DNA of 40,941 nt from Deltaproteobacteria bacterium (GTDB lineage: Bacteria > Desulfobacterota > Binatia > Binatales > Binataceae), in NCBI GenBank assembly GCA_003135855.1, contig PNBD01000015.1, forward strand, positions 270,306-311,246. The letters run 5' to 3'. Below the pieces are notes generated by a model. It ran no database searches and was not told the origin of the DNA. It saw only the letters and a program-made list of their open reading frames with translations. Each line of letters begins with the position of its first letter. Positions within the stretch are counted from its first letter, which is position 1. The translations under genes and the position numbers were made by a program. This document shows, piece after piece, positions 9,771 to 21,800 of this stretch.

Positions 9771-10010
9771 CTAACTCTTCGACGAACGGATCGGCTTTTC
9801 CTGCTGCTCCATTTTCCGCCTCAGGCTGAGTGGTCTCATGTCGGTCCACACTTCATTAATATAAGCGAGGCATTCCGCCTTAGGACCGGTCTTACCCTTA
9901 TCCGTCCAGCCTGGAGGGTTTTTCTTTTCGGCGGGCCAGATAGAGTACTGCTCTTCATGATTTACGACGACTTTGTAAGTTGTCGTATCTTCCTTGTCGT
10001 CCTTGTTCAT
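9771..10010 (-). CDS. MbtH-like protein
   Basis: 79 aa from the internal ATG at 10010: [53 protein letters not shown]. Canonical NxExQxSxWP, GW and WTDMRPxSLR motifs. The 170 aa ORF in the track extends spuriously upstream into the NRPS gene. Confidence 0.93.
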   Translation of the reverse strand: MNKDDKEDTTTYKVVVNHEEQYSIWPAEKKNPPGWTDKGKTGPKAECLAYINEVWTDMRPLSLRRKMEQQEKPIRSSKS

Positions 10011-10023
10011 CTGGCGTCCCTCA

Positions 10024-13000
10024 TCACCTGTTCGATGGATTGATTCCATCGGCGAGCCATTCTTCACTAGCTCGTACCTGATCGAGGCAAGCCCGTAGCT
10101 TCTCAGCCAGGACTTCGACGTGAGGCTTGTAAACCATCGTTGCGTGATTGCCCGGAACGACCAGGACGTCCGTTCCTCCGGCAGCCCACTTACTCCAGCC
10201 CAAGGTCGGATCAGACGAGGGTTCCGAAAGCTCCTGTCCAGCCTTGAAGAGCGTGATTCGACCCGAGTAGCGATGCAGCACATAGTTTTGCGTAGCTCGA
10301 AAATCGGCCTTGCAAAGTTCGATGAATGGCTGCGCTTGGGACACTTCGATATCGGCAGGCATCAGGCCGGCTCTTTTCGCGTGCTCGAGCACACGTTCCA
10401 GCAGCTCGTGCTTGGGAAGGCGGGCGAGCGCGTCCCGGGGATCGAGTGAAAGACCGAAATAGCGGACAAAATCAACCAACAACCGCGCCTCGAAGTCCTC
10501 GTCGTCGAGTTCCTCGTCGGCAGTTGGAATGCGAGCATCCAGCAACGCTAACAAAGCGACCCTCTGCCCTTGCGCGTGAAGCTGTTGCGCCATGTCGAAG
10601 GCTACCATTCCTCCCATCGACCAGCCTCCCAGCAAGTAGGGACCTACCGGCTGCACCGTCCGTAGAGCTTCGATGTAGTAAGCGGCCATGTCTTCGATTC
10701 GCGAGTGAGGTTCCTGTCCCTCTTCCAGTCCTCTTGCTTGCAGGCCATAACAAGGTTGATCCGAGCCTAAGTGGTGCGCCAGATGAACGTAGGAAAAGAC
10801 ATGCCCGCCGGCCGGATGGATCAAGAAGAGAGGCCGTCGGTTGCCGCCCGGTTGAATAGCTACCAAAGATGAAGGTGGCGCTGCTTTGGCATGCTGGCCG
10901 AGAATATGTGCGAGATGCTCAATCGTCGCTCCTTGAAACACAGTGGCTAGCGGAACTTTCTTGCCCAGCCTTTTTTCGATCAATGCGAACAAACGAACGG
11001 CCGCCAGGGAGTGTCCACCCAGCTCAAAGAAATTATCCGTCACGCCGATGGGCCTGATACCCAAAACCTCTTCCCACAGATTGCTGAGCTGGAGTTCCAG
11101 AGCGTTTCGCGGCGCTACGAACGCCCTTCCCGGTTGGGACAGTGTTGATCCGGGCTCCGGCAGGGCACCGCGGTCTACCTTTCCGTTGGGCATCAGCGGT
11201 AGGGCATCGAGCGGCACGAAGACCGCAGGCATCATGTAATCGGGCAGCTTCTCTTTCAGAAAACCTCGCAACTCACTAGCCGTCGGCGTGGACTCTCGCT
11301 GGGCAACCACGTAGGCCACTAAATACTTCTCACCCGCCGCGTTTTCCCGAGCAAGGACGATAGCTTCTCGCACCGTCGGATGTTGGCGAAGCGCTGACTC
11401 GATTTCCCCTGGTTCGATACGGAACCCGCGGATCTTCACCTGATGATCAATTCGACCAAGGAACTCGATATTGCCGTCAGGAAGATAGCGGGCCAGGTCG
11501 CCGGTTTTGTACAGTCGCGCTCCAGGGACGCGGCTGAAGGGGTTCGGAACGAAATTCTCCGCGGTCAAATCGGCTCGATTGAGATAACCTCGAGCCAGGC
11601 AAGCGCCGCCAATATACAGTTGACCCGGAACTCCGACCGGAACCGGGTTACCGTACTTGTCTACAATGTAGCTCTCTCTGTTAGTGAGAGGACGGCCAAT
11701 CGGAATTCTCTGCAGAGGTGAGTGCTCGCGAAGCTGCGGCGTGATGTCAAAGGCAGTTGCAGTAATGGTCGCCTCGGTGGGCCCGTAAGCATTGATGAGG
11801 CGGATTGAACTCATCGGTGTGCGATGCCACAACTCAAGGAACTCAGACAGCATCGTATCTCCGCCAACAATAAACACTCTGGGTTGAATATTTGGGACCA
11901 ACTCCGCAAGACCCGCCCATTCTCGCGCCAGTTCCTGCCAGTAGCCAGTTGGAAGATTTAGTACAGTGAGTCCAAACGCCGAGACCTTCTTATGGAATTC
12001 TGTCGTCCGCCAAAGGTCGGCACTCATCATGACCAGCCGGGCCCCGACGATAAGAGTCGGGAGGATTTGCTCCAATGATAAATCGAAACTCAGTGAGGCG
12101 ATCTGGAGCACCCTATCGCTTGAATTTAGGTCGTAGTGCTTTTGAACGCTAAGGCAGTGCTCCGTAATCGAAGCATGTGAAACGAGAACTCCCTTGGGCT
12201 GGCCAGTGGACCCCGAAGTGTAGATTACATAAGCGAGGTTCTCAGGCACGACTAAGCAGATTGGGTTTTCAGGACTCTCCTGGGCGATGGTCTCCCAATC
12301 TGAATCCAGATAGACCACCCTGGCGTCGTGTTCAGGCAATTCCGGCAGCAGCGCCTTATGTGTCAGTAGTACTGGCACCTCGGCGTCTTCCAGCATGAAG
12401 GTGAGTCGCTCCTTCGGATACGCTGGATCAAGGGGCAGATACACCCCGCCCGCCTTTAGAATGCCCAGCAATCCGATCACTATCTTCAGCGAGTCCTTCA
12501 GACAGATGCCGACCGGTACCTCCGGTCCCACTCCCAGACCTCGTAGATGATTCGCCAGTTGATTCGCCCTGCGATTCAATTGTTCGTACGTCAGCTGCTC
12601 ATCTTCAAATACCAAGGCGATCGCGTCCGGTGTTCGCGCTACCTGCGCCTCAAAGAGTTGATGGATATTCAGATCCTTCGGCCAACCAGCCCTGGTATCG
12701 TTCCAAGTCACGAGTAGTTGCTGGCGCTCTGGTTCGGTCAAGAGCGTCAGGTCCGAGAGGCGTCGCTCAGGAGTGGCAGCGACAGCCTCAAGTAATGTCC
12801 TGAAATGGCCTAGCATGCGAATAATCGTCCCGGCCTCAAACAGATCGGTGTTGTAGGCCAAGGTTGCCGCCAGACCTTGCTCGGTGTCCGCGATATGTAG
12901 GGTCAAATCAAAGTGAGTCGTCCCGGTGTCGATCTCCACCGGGCTCAGGCTCAATCCGGGCAGCTCCAGGGTCTGCACCGCGGCATTCTGCAGCACGAAC

Positions 13001-16000
13001 ATCACCTGAAAAAGCGGATTGCGGCTTAAGTCCCTCGCCAGGTGTAGTTCCTCGACCAGCCTTTCAAAAGGCAGGTCCTGATGGGCATATGCTGCCAGAC
13101 ACACTTCCCGCACCCGGCGCAAGAGGTCGCTGAAACTGGGATTGTTTGAGAGGTCGGTGCGCAGGGCCAGTGTGTTTACGAAAAATCCGACTAGGCTCTC
13201 GATCTCCAGCCGGTTACGGTTAGCGATCGGCGTTCCTATGATGATGTCATCCTGACTCGTGTAGCTATGCAACAAACTTTGAAACGCCGCCAGCAGGGTC
13301 ATGAACAGGGTGACGCCTTCCTGGCGGCTTAGCGCCTTCAACCTATCGCCCACGGTCTCGGGCAATAAACAAAATTGTTGCGCGCCGCGATAAGTCTGTA
13401 CTACCGGTCTAGGGTGGTCCGCGGGCAACTCCAGAAGCGGAGGCGCGCCCAGCAGTTGCCGCTTCCAGAAGGTAAGCTGAGCTTCCAGAGCCTCGCCTTC
13501 CAACCACTGCCGCTGCCAGTGAGCGAAGTCTGCATACTGGATTGGCAGCTCAGGAAGAGGCGAGGGCCTTGCGGAACAATAGGATTGGTAGAGTACGGCC
13601 ATCTCCCGGATCAGTATGCCGGTCGACCAACCATCGGAAACGATATGATGCATCGTCAGGAGCCCGACGTGCTCGTTCTCGCCCAAGCGTAGCACGCTAG
13701 CACGTACGAGCGGACCTTCGGCCAAATCGAACGGCCGCTGCGCCTCGTTGGTCGCGAGGCGCTGGACCTCGGCCTCACGCTCGGTCTCGGGCAGCTCCCG
13801 CAAATCAACTATTTGAATCGTCAGCGTCAGGTGCGGTGCAATGATCTGAACCGGTCGGCCATCCACAATGGTAAAGGTCGTCCGCAAGACTTCATGGCGC
13901 CTCACGATTTCGTTCAGACTCTGTTGCAAAGCCAACACGTTGAGCGGTCCCTTCAGACGGACGGCGGCGGGAAAATTATAAACGGAACTGCCCGGCTCGA
14001 GCTGATCGATGAACCACAGCCGCTGTTGAGCAAAGGAGAGGGGCAGCTCTCCGTCCCGCGGAACCGGTACAATAGGCGGCGCCTGTAGTCCCGTCCCGCG
14101 GCCCAGGTCGATATTTTCAGCCAGGCCAGCAACGGTGGGCGCCTCGAACAGACGGCGCAGCGGCATCTCCACCTTGAAGGCTTCGCGGATTCGGGAAACG
14201 ACCTGAGTAGCCAACAGCGAGTGCCCGCCTAGCTGGAAAAAGTTATCGTAGATACCCACTCGCTCGACGCCGAGGACTTGACCCCAGATCTCGGCGAGCA
14301 GCTCCTCTGTAGGGGTGCGGCATGGCACATAGGCCTCGTCCAGTTCGGGCCGTTGCCCGTCAGGCGTCGGCAGTGCACTGCGGTCTACCTTCCCATTGGG
14401 GGTCAGCGGGAAGGTGTCCAGCAGCATAAAGACCTTGGGCACCATGTGCTCGGGCAGTTTGTGGTTTAGAAAATCGCGCAGCTCGGTAGCGGTAGGACGC
14501 GATTTGTCCTGCGCGGCCACATAGGCCACCAACCGCTTTTCTAAGGGCCCGTCTTCGTGAACCAGGACGATAGCCTCGCGCACACCCGGGTGCTGTCCGA
14601 GCGTACCTTCGATTTCCCCAAGTTCGATGCGGAACCCTCGAATCTTGACCTGGTGATCAATCCGGCCGAGATACTCGATGTCACCCTGGGGCAGGTAGCG
14701 TGCGAGGTCCCCGGTCTTGTACAACCGCGCGCCCGGCTCGGAGCTAAAGGGGTCTGGAATAAACTTCTCAGCGGTTAAATCGGGTCGCCTGACATAGCCT
14801 CGAGCAAGACCCACTCCGCCGATATACAAGTCACCGGCGACGCCGATCGGAACAGGACGAAGTAGGCCGTCTAGAATATATATGCGTGCATTCGGTATAG
14901 GTCGTCCTATAGGAATTGCCGACTGAGCGTTGAGCTCATCGCACGGCCAATACGCAGAATCGATGATGGCCTCAGTCGGTCCGTACACATTGTACAGCTT
15001 CGCCTTGAAGCGGCTTTGGAACCGCCTGACGATCTGAGGCGTCAAACTCTCGCCACCGCACATGACTGCGCGCAGGGTGAGGCTTTCGTCTAAGGCGGGC
15101 TCCTCAACAAGGAGCCGGAGCAACGATGGCACGCAGTGAAGAATTGAGATCCGCTCGCTGCGGATGGTCTCTGCGAGGTATCGGCTATCACGATGACCAC
15201 CCGGTTCTGCGATTACGAGGGTTCCTCCTGAAAGCAGGGTGGGGAAGAACTCGCGCCCGGCGGCATCGAAGGTAATGGGAGTCTTCAAAAGACAGCGGTC
15301 GAGAGCCGACAGTTCAAGAGTTTCAGTTATCCAGTTGACCGCGTTACTAAGTCCACCGTGTTCGACCATGACCCCCTTCGGTGATCCGGTTGAACCCGAG
15401 GTATAGATCACGTAAGCAGCGTCCCTGGTAGTTGCCGTAGGTACCGGATTGCTCTCGCTATCACGGGCGATCAATTCCCAGTCTGAGTCCAGGCAGAGGA
15501 CGTGGATCTCCTGCTTGGATATATCGTCCACGAGATGTTCCTGCGTCAGCAGCACTGGCGCGTGAACATCTTGTAGCATGTAAGCTAGGCGATTCTTGGG
15601 ATAATCGGGATCCAATGGGACGTAGGCGCCACCCGCCTTGAGAACGCCAAGGATCCCCACGACCATCTCGAGGCATCGCTCCATGCAAATGGCAACTGGA
15701 ACTTCCGGTCCAACCCCGAGCCCTCGCAAGTGATGCGCGAGCTGATTGGCACGAGCGTTGAGCTCGGCGTAGGAGAAATGGCGGCCCTCGAAAACGACGG
15801 CGACGTTCTCCGGCGTGCGAGCCACCTGCTCCTCGAATAGTTGGTGAACGCACGTGTCTTTAGGATAGTCATTGCTGGTGTTGTTAAACTCAATCAGCAG
15901 TTGACGCCGGTCCACTGCGCTTACGATCTCGAAGTCATCGATCTCAGCGTCGGGATTGGTCGTGACGCTTTCCAGCAAAGTCTGAAACTCTCTCTGTAAG

Positions 16001-17250
16001 CGATCGATATCTTCACCCCGGAACAATCTGGAATCGTAATGGAGCTCGGTGACTAATGAATCTTCCCTTTGAACGCATGAGAGTTTAAGGGTGAACCGAT
16101 CGGAACAGGCGTATCGCTTTTGAATGGAGAAGCTAACCCCGGCGGCGGAGTATTTCGCAGGGTCTTCCGTGAATTCGAAACCAACGGGCAAGAAGGGAGG
16201 CGACCCCGCATCAGTCTGCGATCCTGGGATTTGTTCCCAACTGAAGTACTCCTGCCATGCGATGGCCTCGCGCACAGATTCGTTAGTCCGCTTCAGGAGT
16301 TCACTGAACCCAAGGTGTCCTTCCAGATGACAAGCAAGGGGCAAGGTCTTAGCAAACAGACCGACTGCATCCACTAGCCCCTCATAGGTACGGCCGTCGC
16401 AACTCATGCCCATGACAAACTCTGACTGGCCGGTTAGGCGCCAGAGAAGAGTCTCCCAGCAAGCCAGGAGGAATACAGACGGCGAAGTATCATACTTACG
16501 GATGAGGGTCGCGATACTTGCGGTTAAATCAGGGTTGATGGGCGAGGTCAAAGAGTGTGGTTCAAATGTCGATCTTTCGAAGGGCCGCTGAAAGGGAAGT
16601 TGCGGGCACATAGCGGTGGAGAGTTTCCGCTCCCGCCACTGTTTTCTTCCTTCCGCTGTTTCTTCCGATTCCAGTAAATTATTCTGCCACTCGGCCGCAT
16701 CGGCGTATTGCAGCGGTTCATCCGATAGTTCCTCGCAAGCCTGGCAAGCTGAATAGCAACGTGCGAGTTCCCGCACTAAATTATTGAGTGAGGTCGCATC
16801 CGCGCAAAACGAAGACAGATTGATAAGCAAGATATGTCTGTCGGGCGTCAGAGTAAGGAGGGACAGATGCGAGAGCGGACCTCGATCAAGATCAAAGGCC
16901 AACTCGGCCGCCTGCCGATATAGCGCGTCGATTGTAGCCTTTTGCGCAGTCGCTTGCCGGCGAAGATCGCAACCGCTCAGATCGTAATGCTCGATCGATG
17001 GCATTGCGCCCGCCACGACGCGCTGAAGCGGAACGGTCATGCCGCGTCCGCATTGAAAAACCGTGCGCAGGACCTCGTGCCGATTGAAGATTCTCTGCAG
17101 TGCGGCTCTCAGAATCCCGGTGTCAAGGCTGCCTTCGATCAGGACCGAGCACTGGGCATGATAAGGCAGGCTGCTGTCGGCTTGCGCCAACGACCACAGG
17201 TGCTTTTGCTGAGGTGAAAGCCGGAACCCTTCATTAGCGTCCGTTTGCAT
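10024..17250 (-). CDS. Non-ribosomal peptide synthetase, C*-A-PCP-C-A-PCP-TE
   Basis: Two A domains ([14 protein letters not shown] / [31 protein letters not shown]), two PCPs ([28 protein letters not shown]), internal C with HHIVSDGWS, and C-terminal type I TE ([14 protein letters not shown]). The first C domain has SSFCADA in place of HHxxxDG. Confidence 0.95.
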   Translation of the reverse strand: MQTDANEGFRLSPQQKHLWSLAQADSSLPYHAQCSVLIEGSLDTGILRAALQRIFNRHEVLRTVFQCGRGMTVPLQRVVAGAMPSIEHYDLSGCDLRRQATAQKATIDALYRQAAELAFDLDRGPLSHLSLLTLTPDRHILLINLSSFCADATSLNNLVRELARCYSACQACEELSDEPLQYADAAEWQNNLLESEETAEGRKQWRERKLSTAMCPQLPFQRPFERSTFEPHSLTSPINPDLTASIATLIRKYDTSPSVFLLACWETLLWRLTGQSEFVMGMSCDGRTYEGLVDAVGLFAKTLPLACHLEGHLGFSELLKRTNESVREAIAWQEYFSWEQIPGSQTDAGSPPFLPVGFEFTEDPAKYSAAGVSFSIQKRYACSDRFTLKLSCVQREDSLVTELHYDSRLFRGEDIDRLQREFQTLLESVTTNPDAEIDDFEIVSAVDRRQLLIEFNNTSNDYPKDTCVHQLFEEQVARTPENVAVVFEGRHFSYAELNARANQLAHHLRGLGVGPEVPVAICMERCLEMVVGILGVLKAGGAYVPLDPDYPKNRLAYMLQDVHAPVLLTQEHLVDDISKQEIHVLCLDSDWELIARDSESNPVPTATTRDAAYVIYTSGSTGSPKGVMVEHGGLSNAVNWITETLELSALDRCLLKTPITFDAAGREFFPTLLSGGTLVIAEPGGHRDSRYLAETIRSERISILHCVPSLLRLLVEEPALDESLTLRAVMCGGESLTPQIVRRFQSRFKAKLYNVYGPTEAIIDSAYWPCDELNAQSAIPIGRPIPNARIYILDGLLRPVPIGVAGDLYIGGVGLARGYVRRPDLTAEKFIPDPFSSEPGARLYKTGDLARYLPQGDIEYLGRIDHQVKIRGFRIELGEIEGTLGQHPGVREAIVLVHEDGPLEKRLVAYVAAQDKSRPTATELRDFLNHKLPEHMVPKVFMLLDTFPLTPNGKVDRSALPTPDGQRPELDEAYVPCRTPTEELLAEIWGQVLGVERVGIYDNFFQLGGHSLLATQVVSRIREAFKVEMPLRRLFEAPTVAGLAENIDLGRGTGLQAPPIVPVPRDGELPLSFAQQRLWFIDQLEPGSSVYNFPAAVRLKGPLNVLALQQSLNEIVRRHEVLRTTFTIVDGRPVQIIAPHLTLTIQIVDLRELPETEREAEVQRLATNEAQRPFDLAEGPLVRASVLRLGENEHVGLLTMHHIVSDGWSTGILIREMAVLYQSYCSARPSPLPELPIQYADFAHWQRQWLEGEALEAQLTFWKRQLLGAPPLLELPADHPRPVVQTYRGAQQFCLLPETVGDRLKALSRQEGVTLFMTLLAAFQSLLHSYTSQDDIIIGTPIANRNRLEIESLVGFFVNTLALRTDLSNNPSFSDLLRRVREVCLAAYAHQDLPFERLVEELHLARDLSRNPLFQVMFVLQNAAVQTLELPGLSLSPVEIDTGTTHFDLTLHIADTEQGLAATLAYNTDLFEAGTIIRMLGHFRTLLEAVAATPERRLSDLTLLTEPERQQLLVTWNDTRAGWPKDLNIHQLFEAQVARTPDAIALVFEDEQLTYEQLNRRANQLANHLRGLGVGPEVPVGICLKDSLKIVIGLLGILKAGGVYLPLDPAYPKERLTFMLEDAEVPVLLTHKALLPELPEHDARVVYLDSDWETIAQESPENPICLVVPENLAYVIYTSGSTGQPKGVLVSHASITEHCLSVQKHYDLNSSDRVLQIASLSFDLSLEQILPTLIVGARLVMMSADLWRTTEFHKKVSAFGLTVLNLPTGYWQELAREWAGLAELVPNIQPRVFIVGGDTMLSEFLELWHRTPMSSIRLINAYGPTEATITATAFDITPQLREHSPLQRIPIGRPLTNRESYIVDKYGNPVPVGVPGQLYIGGACLARGYLNRADLTAENFVPNPFSRVPGARLYKTGDLARYLPDGNIEFLGRIDHQVKIRGFRIEPGEIESALRQHPTVREAIVLARENAAGEKYLVAYVVAQRESTPTASELRGFLKEKLPDYMMPAVFVPLDALPLMPNGKVDRGALPEPGSTLSQPGRAFVAPRNALELQLSNLWEEVLGIRPIGVTDNFFELGGHSLAAVRLFALIEKRLGKKVPLATVFQGATIEHLAHILGQHAKAAPPSSLVAIQPGGNRRPLFLIHPAGGHVFSYVHLAHHLGSDQPCYGLQARGLEEGQEPHSRIEDMAAYYIEALRTVQPVGPYLLGGWSMGGMVAFDMAQQLHAQGQRVALLALLDARIPTADEELDDEDFEARLLVDFVRYFGLSLDPRDALARLPKHELLERVLEHAKRAGLMPADIEVSQAQPFIELCKADFRATQNYVLHRYSGRITLFKAGQELSEPSSDPTLGWSKWAAGGTDVLVVPGNHATMVYKPHVEVLAEKLRACLDQVRASEEWLADGINPSNR

Positions 17251-18841
17251 TCGTGTACTTCGGCTTTCCTTGTACGGGCTCGTTGCCCAGGTGCGATGCG
17301 CTAAGAGCTTTCCGCCTGACCTGCTGTAACTTCTGAATATTGAGTTCTCGGTGCTCTTTTCGGATCCGGGCCTGCTCCTGTGTGTCCGTTTCTGCGAGTA
17401 GTTCTTTTAGTGCGCTCAACCTGGTAGCGGGCTGTCCAACGACATGTCGCAAGAGCGTTTCGAAGTATCCCGACATTCGGGCAATGGTAGACGGATCAAA
17501 CAGGTCGGTGTTGTATCGCATCGAAGCCGAGAGCGATTCCGGCGTTTCGATTATCAACAATACCAGGTCGAGAGTTGCTGCCCGACGTTCGAGAGGAAAG
17601 GACTCCAGCACCAGACCTCCGGGATTCATGCGAAGGCCGGTTCCGCCCGCCTCGAACGTTGGTGCTCCTTGTTCAGCGAGTCGGTGCGGTTTGTCCAGCA
17701 CGAACATCACCTGGCAGAGCGGGGGGCGGCTAAGATCTCGAGACGGCCTAAGCCGTTCGACCATCAGGACGGTGGGGAAGTCCTGGTGCTCGAGAGCGGC
17801 CAGCACCGTTTGTCGCACCTGGCCAAGAAACTCCAGAAAGGTCGGATTGCCGGATAGATTCGCCCTCAAGACTACGGGGTTCGTAAAAAGACCGACGATT
17901 CCTTCGAACTCGGCCCGGCTCCGGCCCACCATCGGGGAACCGACCAGGAGATCTTCCTGGCCGGTGTGATAGGAGAGCACAATCTGGAACACCGACAGCA
18001 GCACCATGTAGAGGGTCGCGCCATGAGACTTAGCGAGCGCCTTCAGCCGGGAGCTCGCTTCCGTGTCGATAGTGAAGTCGTGCGAGGCTCCGCGATAGGT
18101 CTGAATGATTGGCCGCGGCCGATCGGTTGGAAGCTCGAGTACTGGTAACTGCCCAGCTAGTTGTTTCTGCCAGTACGCCCACAGCCGTTCTCCTTGCTGG
18201 CCCGCCAGCATCTCGGCCTGCCAACGGACATAGTCGGTATATTGTAGATCAAGAGGAGGCAGGGGCGCTTTCAAGCCGGCTCTCTCGGCCGGGTATAGCA
18301 CGCCGAGTTCATTCAGGAGCACCGCGAGGGACCAGAAATCGATCACGATATGATGGACGACCATCAGAAGAATGTGTTCCTCTGCCGATCGCATGATCAG
18401 ACTGACCCGCAGCAGCGGCCCTCGTTCCAGATCAAACGGGCGATACGCTTCCTCGAGTAGTCGGGCCTTCAGTTCGTCTCCGCTCCAGGTTGATCCGTCC
18501 ACTTCCTCGAAGTGAACCTTCAGGTGTTCGTGGACCTGCTGGAGCGGTTTGCCAGTCTGCGCGGGAAAAGTAGTACGTAGCGAAGGATGGCGATCAACCA
18601 AGGTCTGTAACGCGCGACGCAGTGCCGCGACATCTACCTCGGTCGAGATGCGCGCCGCGAAATTGACGTTGTAAACGGTGCTCTCCGGCGCCAGTTGATA
18701 GAGAAACCAGATGCCCTGCTGATTATACGAGAGAGGATAAAATAATTTGGCGCCGCTCGCCTGCTTGCGAAGAAGTTGGGCAAGGAGGGCACGCTTTTCG
18801 CCAGATGAGAGATCGGCGATTCGCTGGGACGTGCTGCTCAT
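17234..18841 (-). CDS. Stand-alone NRPS condensation-domain protein
   Basis: 535 aa with one C domain (YPLSYNQQGIWFLYQLAP; HHIVIDFWS; YRGA; DLLVGSPMVGR), charged N- and C-terminal tails, and no A or PCP domain. Confidence 0.92.
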   Translation of the reverse strand: MSSTSQRIADLSSGEKRALLAQLLRKQASGAKLFYPLSYNQQGIWFLYQLAPESTVYNVNFAARISTEVDVAALRRALQTLVDRHPSLRTTFPAQTGKPLQQVHEHLKVHFEEVDGSTWSGDELKARLLEEAYRPFDLERGPLLRVSLIMRSAEEHILLMVVHHIVIDFWSLAVLLNELGVLYPAERAGLKAPLPPLDLQYTDYVRWQAEMLAGQQGERLWAYWQKQLAGQLPVLELPTDRPRPIIQTYRGASHDFTIDTEASSRLKALAKSHGATLYMVLLSVFQIVLSYHTGQEDLLVGSPMVGRSRAEFEGIVGLFTNPVVLRANLSGNPTFLEFLGQVRQTVLAALEHQDFPTVLMVERLRPSRDLSRPPLCQVMFVLDKPHRLAEQGAPTFEAGGTGLRMNPGGLVLESFPLERRAATLDLVLLIIETPESLSASMRYNTDLFDPSTIARMSGYFETLLRHVVGQPATRLSALKELLAETDTQEQARIRKEHRELNIQKLQQVRRKALSASHLGNEPVQGKPKYTNANGR

Positions 18842-21800
18842 TCACTAACTTCCTCTTTAGCTAGTAGGTCAGTGAGCAACGAATTCACTTCCTCATCCGA
18901 ATACTGGTCAAGACTTTCCAACCGATGTTCATTGATGCCGCCGTTTTGCTGCTCCCCGTTGCGGTGCGTAATTGCCGAGGAAAGCGGCACCGATGAGGTA
19001 GAAGTATCAGATGTAAGTAGTTGAAGCAGTTGCGCCGCCGCCTGTTCAACGCTAGGTCCCGAAAGAAATGTCACCATCGGCACATTCACGTCCAGGTCAA
19101 CCGCGATCCGATTCTTCAACTCGACCGCCATCAAGGAGTCCAGTCCAAGATTGCTAAGCGGTTGCTGTAGGTCGAGCTTGGATGCGGACACCCCGAGCAC
19201 TCGAGCCACTAGCTCAGTCAAGTAGGACTGCAATAAATTGCCGCGCTCCGCTGGTTGTGCGGCAAGGAGCGTACTCCTCTTCTCGCGCGCTTGACTCGCT
19301 TGTGGTGCGTTGTTGGCTTCCTCTCGCGCAAGCTCAGCGAGCAGTGGTGATTCGGTGCCAGCCGGATAAAACTGGCGATACGTTCGCCAGTCAACCGGCA
19401 CCGCCGCGACCTGGGTCGAGCGTTGCCGGAGCAATCGTTCCAACACTTGCAGCGCTTGCTCGGGTGCGATGCTCTTGATTCCGAGTAGCGCGAGACGTGT
19501 GGCGAGGCGCTTCCCTCCAGGCGTCTCCGCGAAGCCCAATCCGCTCCACGCTCCCCAATTGACGCTTAGCGCAGGCTGGCCTTGGGCGCTTCGATGATGA
19601 GCGAGGGCATCCAGGAAGGCGTTGGCCGCAGCATAGTTACCCTGGCCAGGCTGGCCTAAGAGGGAACCCGCGGAAGAGAAAAGTACAAAGAAGTCCAAGG
19701 GGGCGTCTTCGAGCAGGCGATGAAGCAGCCAGGCACCGATCATCTTGGGCCGCATAACCGAAGTTAGTGCTGCCGCATCGAGTTGCGTCAGTAGTCCATC
19801 CTGCAGAACTCCCGCCGCGTGCACTATTCCTCGAATCGGCGGCCATCCCTCAGATCGAAACTCATCTAGAAACGCGCTTAGCTGTACTTCATCCGCCACG
19901 TCTACCGGGGCAAGATGCACGCTCGCGCCTAAGGCTTCCAGTCCGCGAATCGCGGCAATTTGATGACTCAGCCGGCTCTCCGCTTCTACAGAGTTCCAGC
20001 GCGCGCGCGCCGGGAGCTTAGTGCGTCCCATGAGGATCAACCGCCGCGCCCCTTGCTCCACCATCCAGCGCGCGACTGAAAGGCCGAGGTCTCCCAAGCC
20101 ACCGGTGATCAGGTAGGTGCCATCACTGCGCCAGCTAAGGGGAACTTCCTGCGTGGCGGATCGACGCTTCCGCAGCAAACGGCCTACGTAGCGTCGCGCT
20201 TGTCGGAACGCAATCTGATCCTCTCCGTCTGGCGCGGAGATTTCTTGCCATAAATGATGAGCGGCATCGTCGAGCAGCGAAGCCCTGGGCTCCAGATCGA
20301 TCAGTCCGCCCCAGAGCATAGGGTGCTCCTGAGCTATCACGCGACCCAGTCCCCAAAGAGGCGCTTGGGCGGTGTCCAGAGGTAAAGCCTCTTCCCCCGC
20401 TGGCTGAGCTCCCCGCGTGATAAGCCACAAACGAGGACCCTGATGCCGTTCGACACGAGCGAGCTCCTGCACCAACCGTAAGACATTACCGCAGCCCAGC
20501 GACTGCGCTGCCTCCAGCGATGCCACTGTGGTCTCTTCTACACGACCAGCATCAAGACTCCAGAGATGGACAACCGCCCGGCAGATTGGCTGATCAGGTG
20601 CTAGCACTACCTCCAGGAGCTGTCGGAGGTCCTCTGGCCGCTCGGGACTGATGCGAAAATGACCACCGTCTGTGCGCTCGTACGAGTCCCCGCGAGTTAC
20701 AAGGATGCTTCGATCTCCTTGTGCGTTGATCAGTGCTCCGAGGGCTTCACCGACGTTGTTGCTGTCGGCAAAGATCAGCCAGTTACCCGGGCTGGTCGGC
20801 GCGGACGTTTCCTGGGATGGCTGTCCATTCGGACGCTCGCGTCGTTGCCATTGAAATTCGTAAAGCCAGTCGTCCAGATTCTCAATGGCAGCGCTCCTGG
20901 TATCGCGACTAACATTATCGAAGCGTAGTCCGAGAATTTCGACTGCTATGTGCCCGGTTTCATCCAGCAGCCGCACCTCTCCCTTGATCGTATCGGCCTC
21001 GCGTTCTTGCAGATGGGCGTGACTCCATAGATGCAAACCCGGACGACCGTGGATCCGAATCTCATCGATATGAGTGGGCATGTAGGTGCCCTGTTGGTCG
21101 CTTTCTGTTGCTTGAGCAGCTAGACCTGCTCCAAAGGTCTGGAAGCAGGCGTCTAGAGTCGCCGGGTTGAGTTGACCGGCTCCAAACTCTCGATTCGGCC
21201 CATCAGGAACTCTCACTTCTCCGAGCATTTCACCGTTGCATCGCCACAACTGAGTAATGCTCTGGAAAGATTCGCCATACTCGACACCACTTTCGCGAAG
21301 CCTTCGATAGTAGTCTTGTCCTGAGATCTGCTCCGAGCATCGAGCCTGGACCTTAGCGATCGCTTCCTGTTCGATAACCGGGGGAATGCCAGGGCTCTGC
21401 TGAAGGCAAATCTTGGCTGTCGCATGTAGTGTCCACGATCTATTGGCTAGCTCTACCTCGTGCGGGCAACTGTAGATATGAACGGACGCGGTACCGTTTG
21501 CGCCAGGAGCAACGATCACCTGAACGGTGCGCGTTCCGTCGTCAGGCAGGAAGAGGGCGCGTCGAAATTCCATGTCTTTCAACACAAAGGATTGTGACGA
21601 GAACGCCTCAGCCGCGGCGGCCCATGCCATCTCCAGATAGAGCGCAGCGGGGAGCACTGCGACACCTTCGATGCGATGATCATCGAGATAAGGCAACGCG
21701 CGCTTGTCGAGAGTGACTTCCCAGAAGTGCGTATCCGCTTGCGCCGATTTGAAATGCCGACCGAGAAGAGAATGCGTACCCGTTCGATCACGCGAGGCGT

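Noticed and set aside
11100-15900. Long internal similarities across the NRPS gene
   Set aside because: Explained by homologous C-A-PCP modules (for example repeated [28 protein letters not shown]), not by a mobile or regulatory repeat.
10120-17217. Many + strand ORFs of 60-180 aa inside the NRPS, PKS and C genes
   Set aside because: They are antisense shadows of long, domain-rich GC-rich coding frames and show no recognisable protein motifs.
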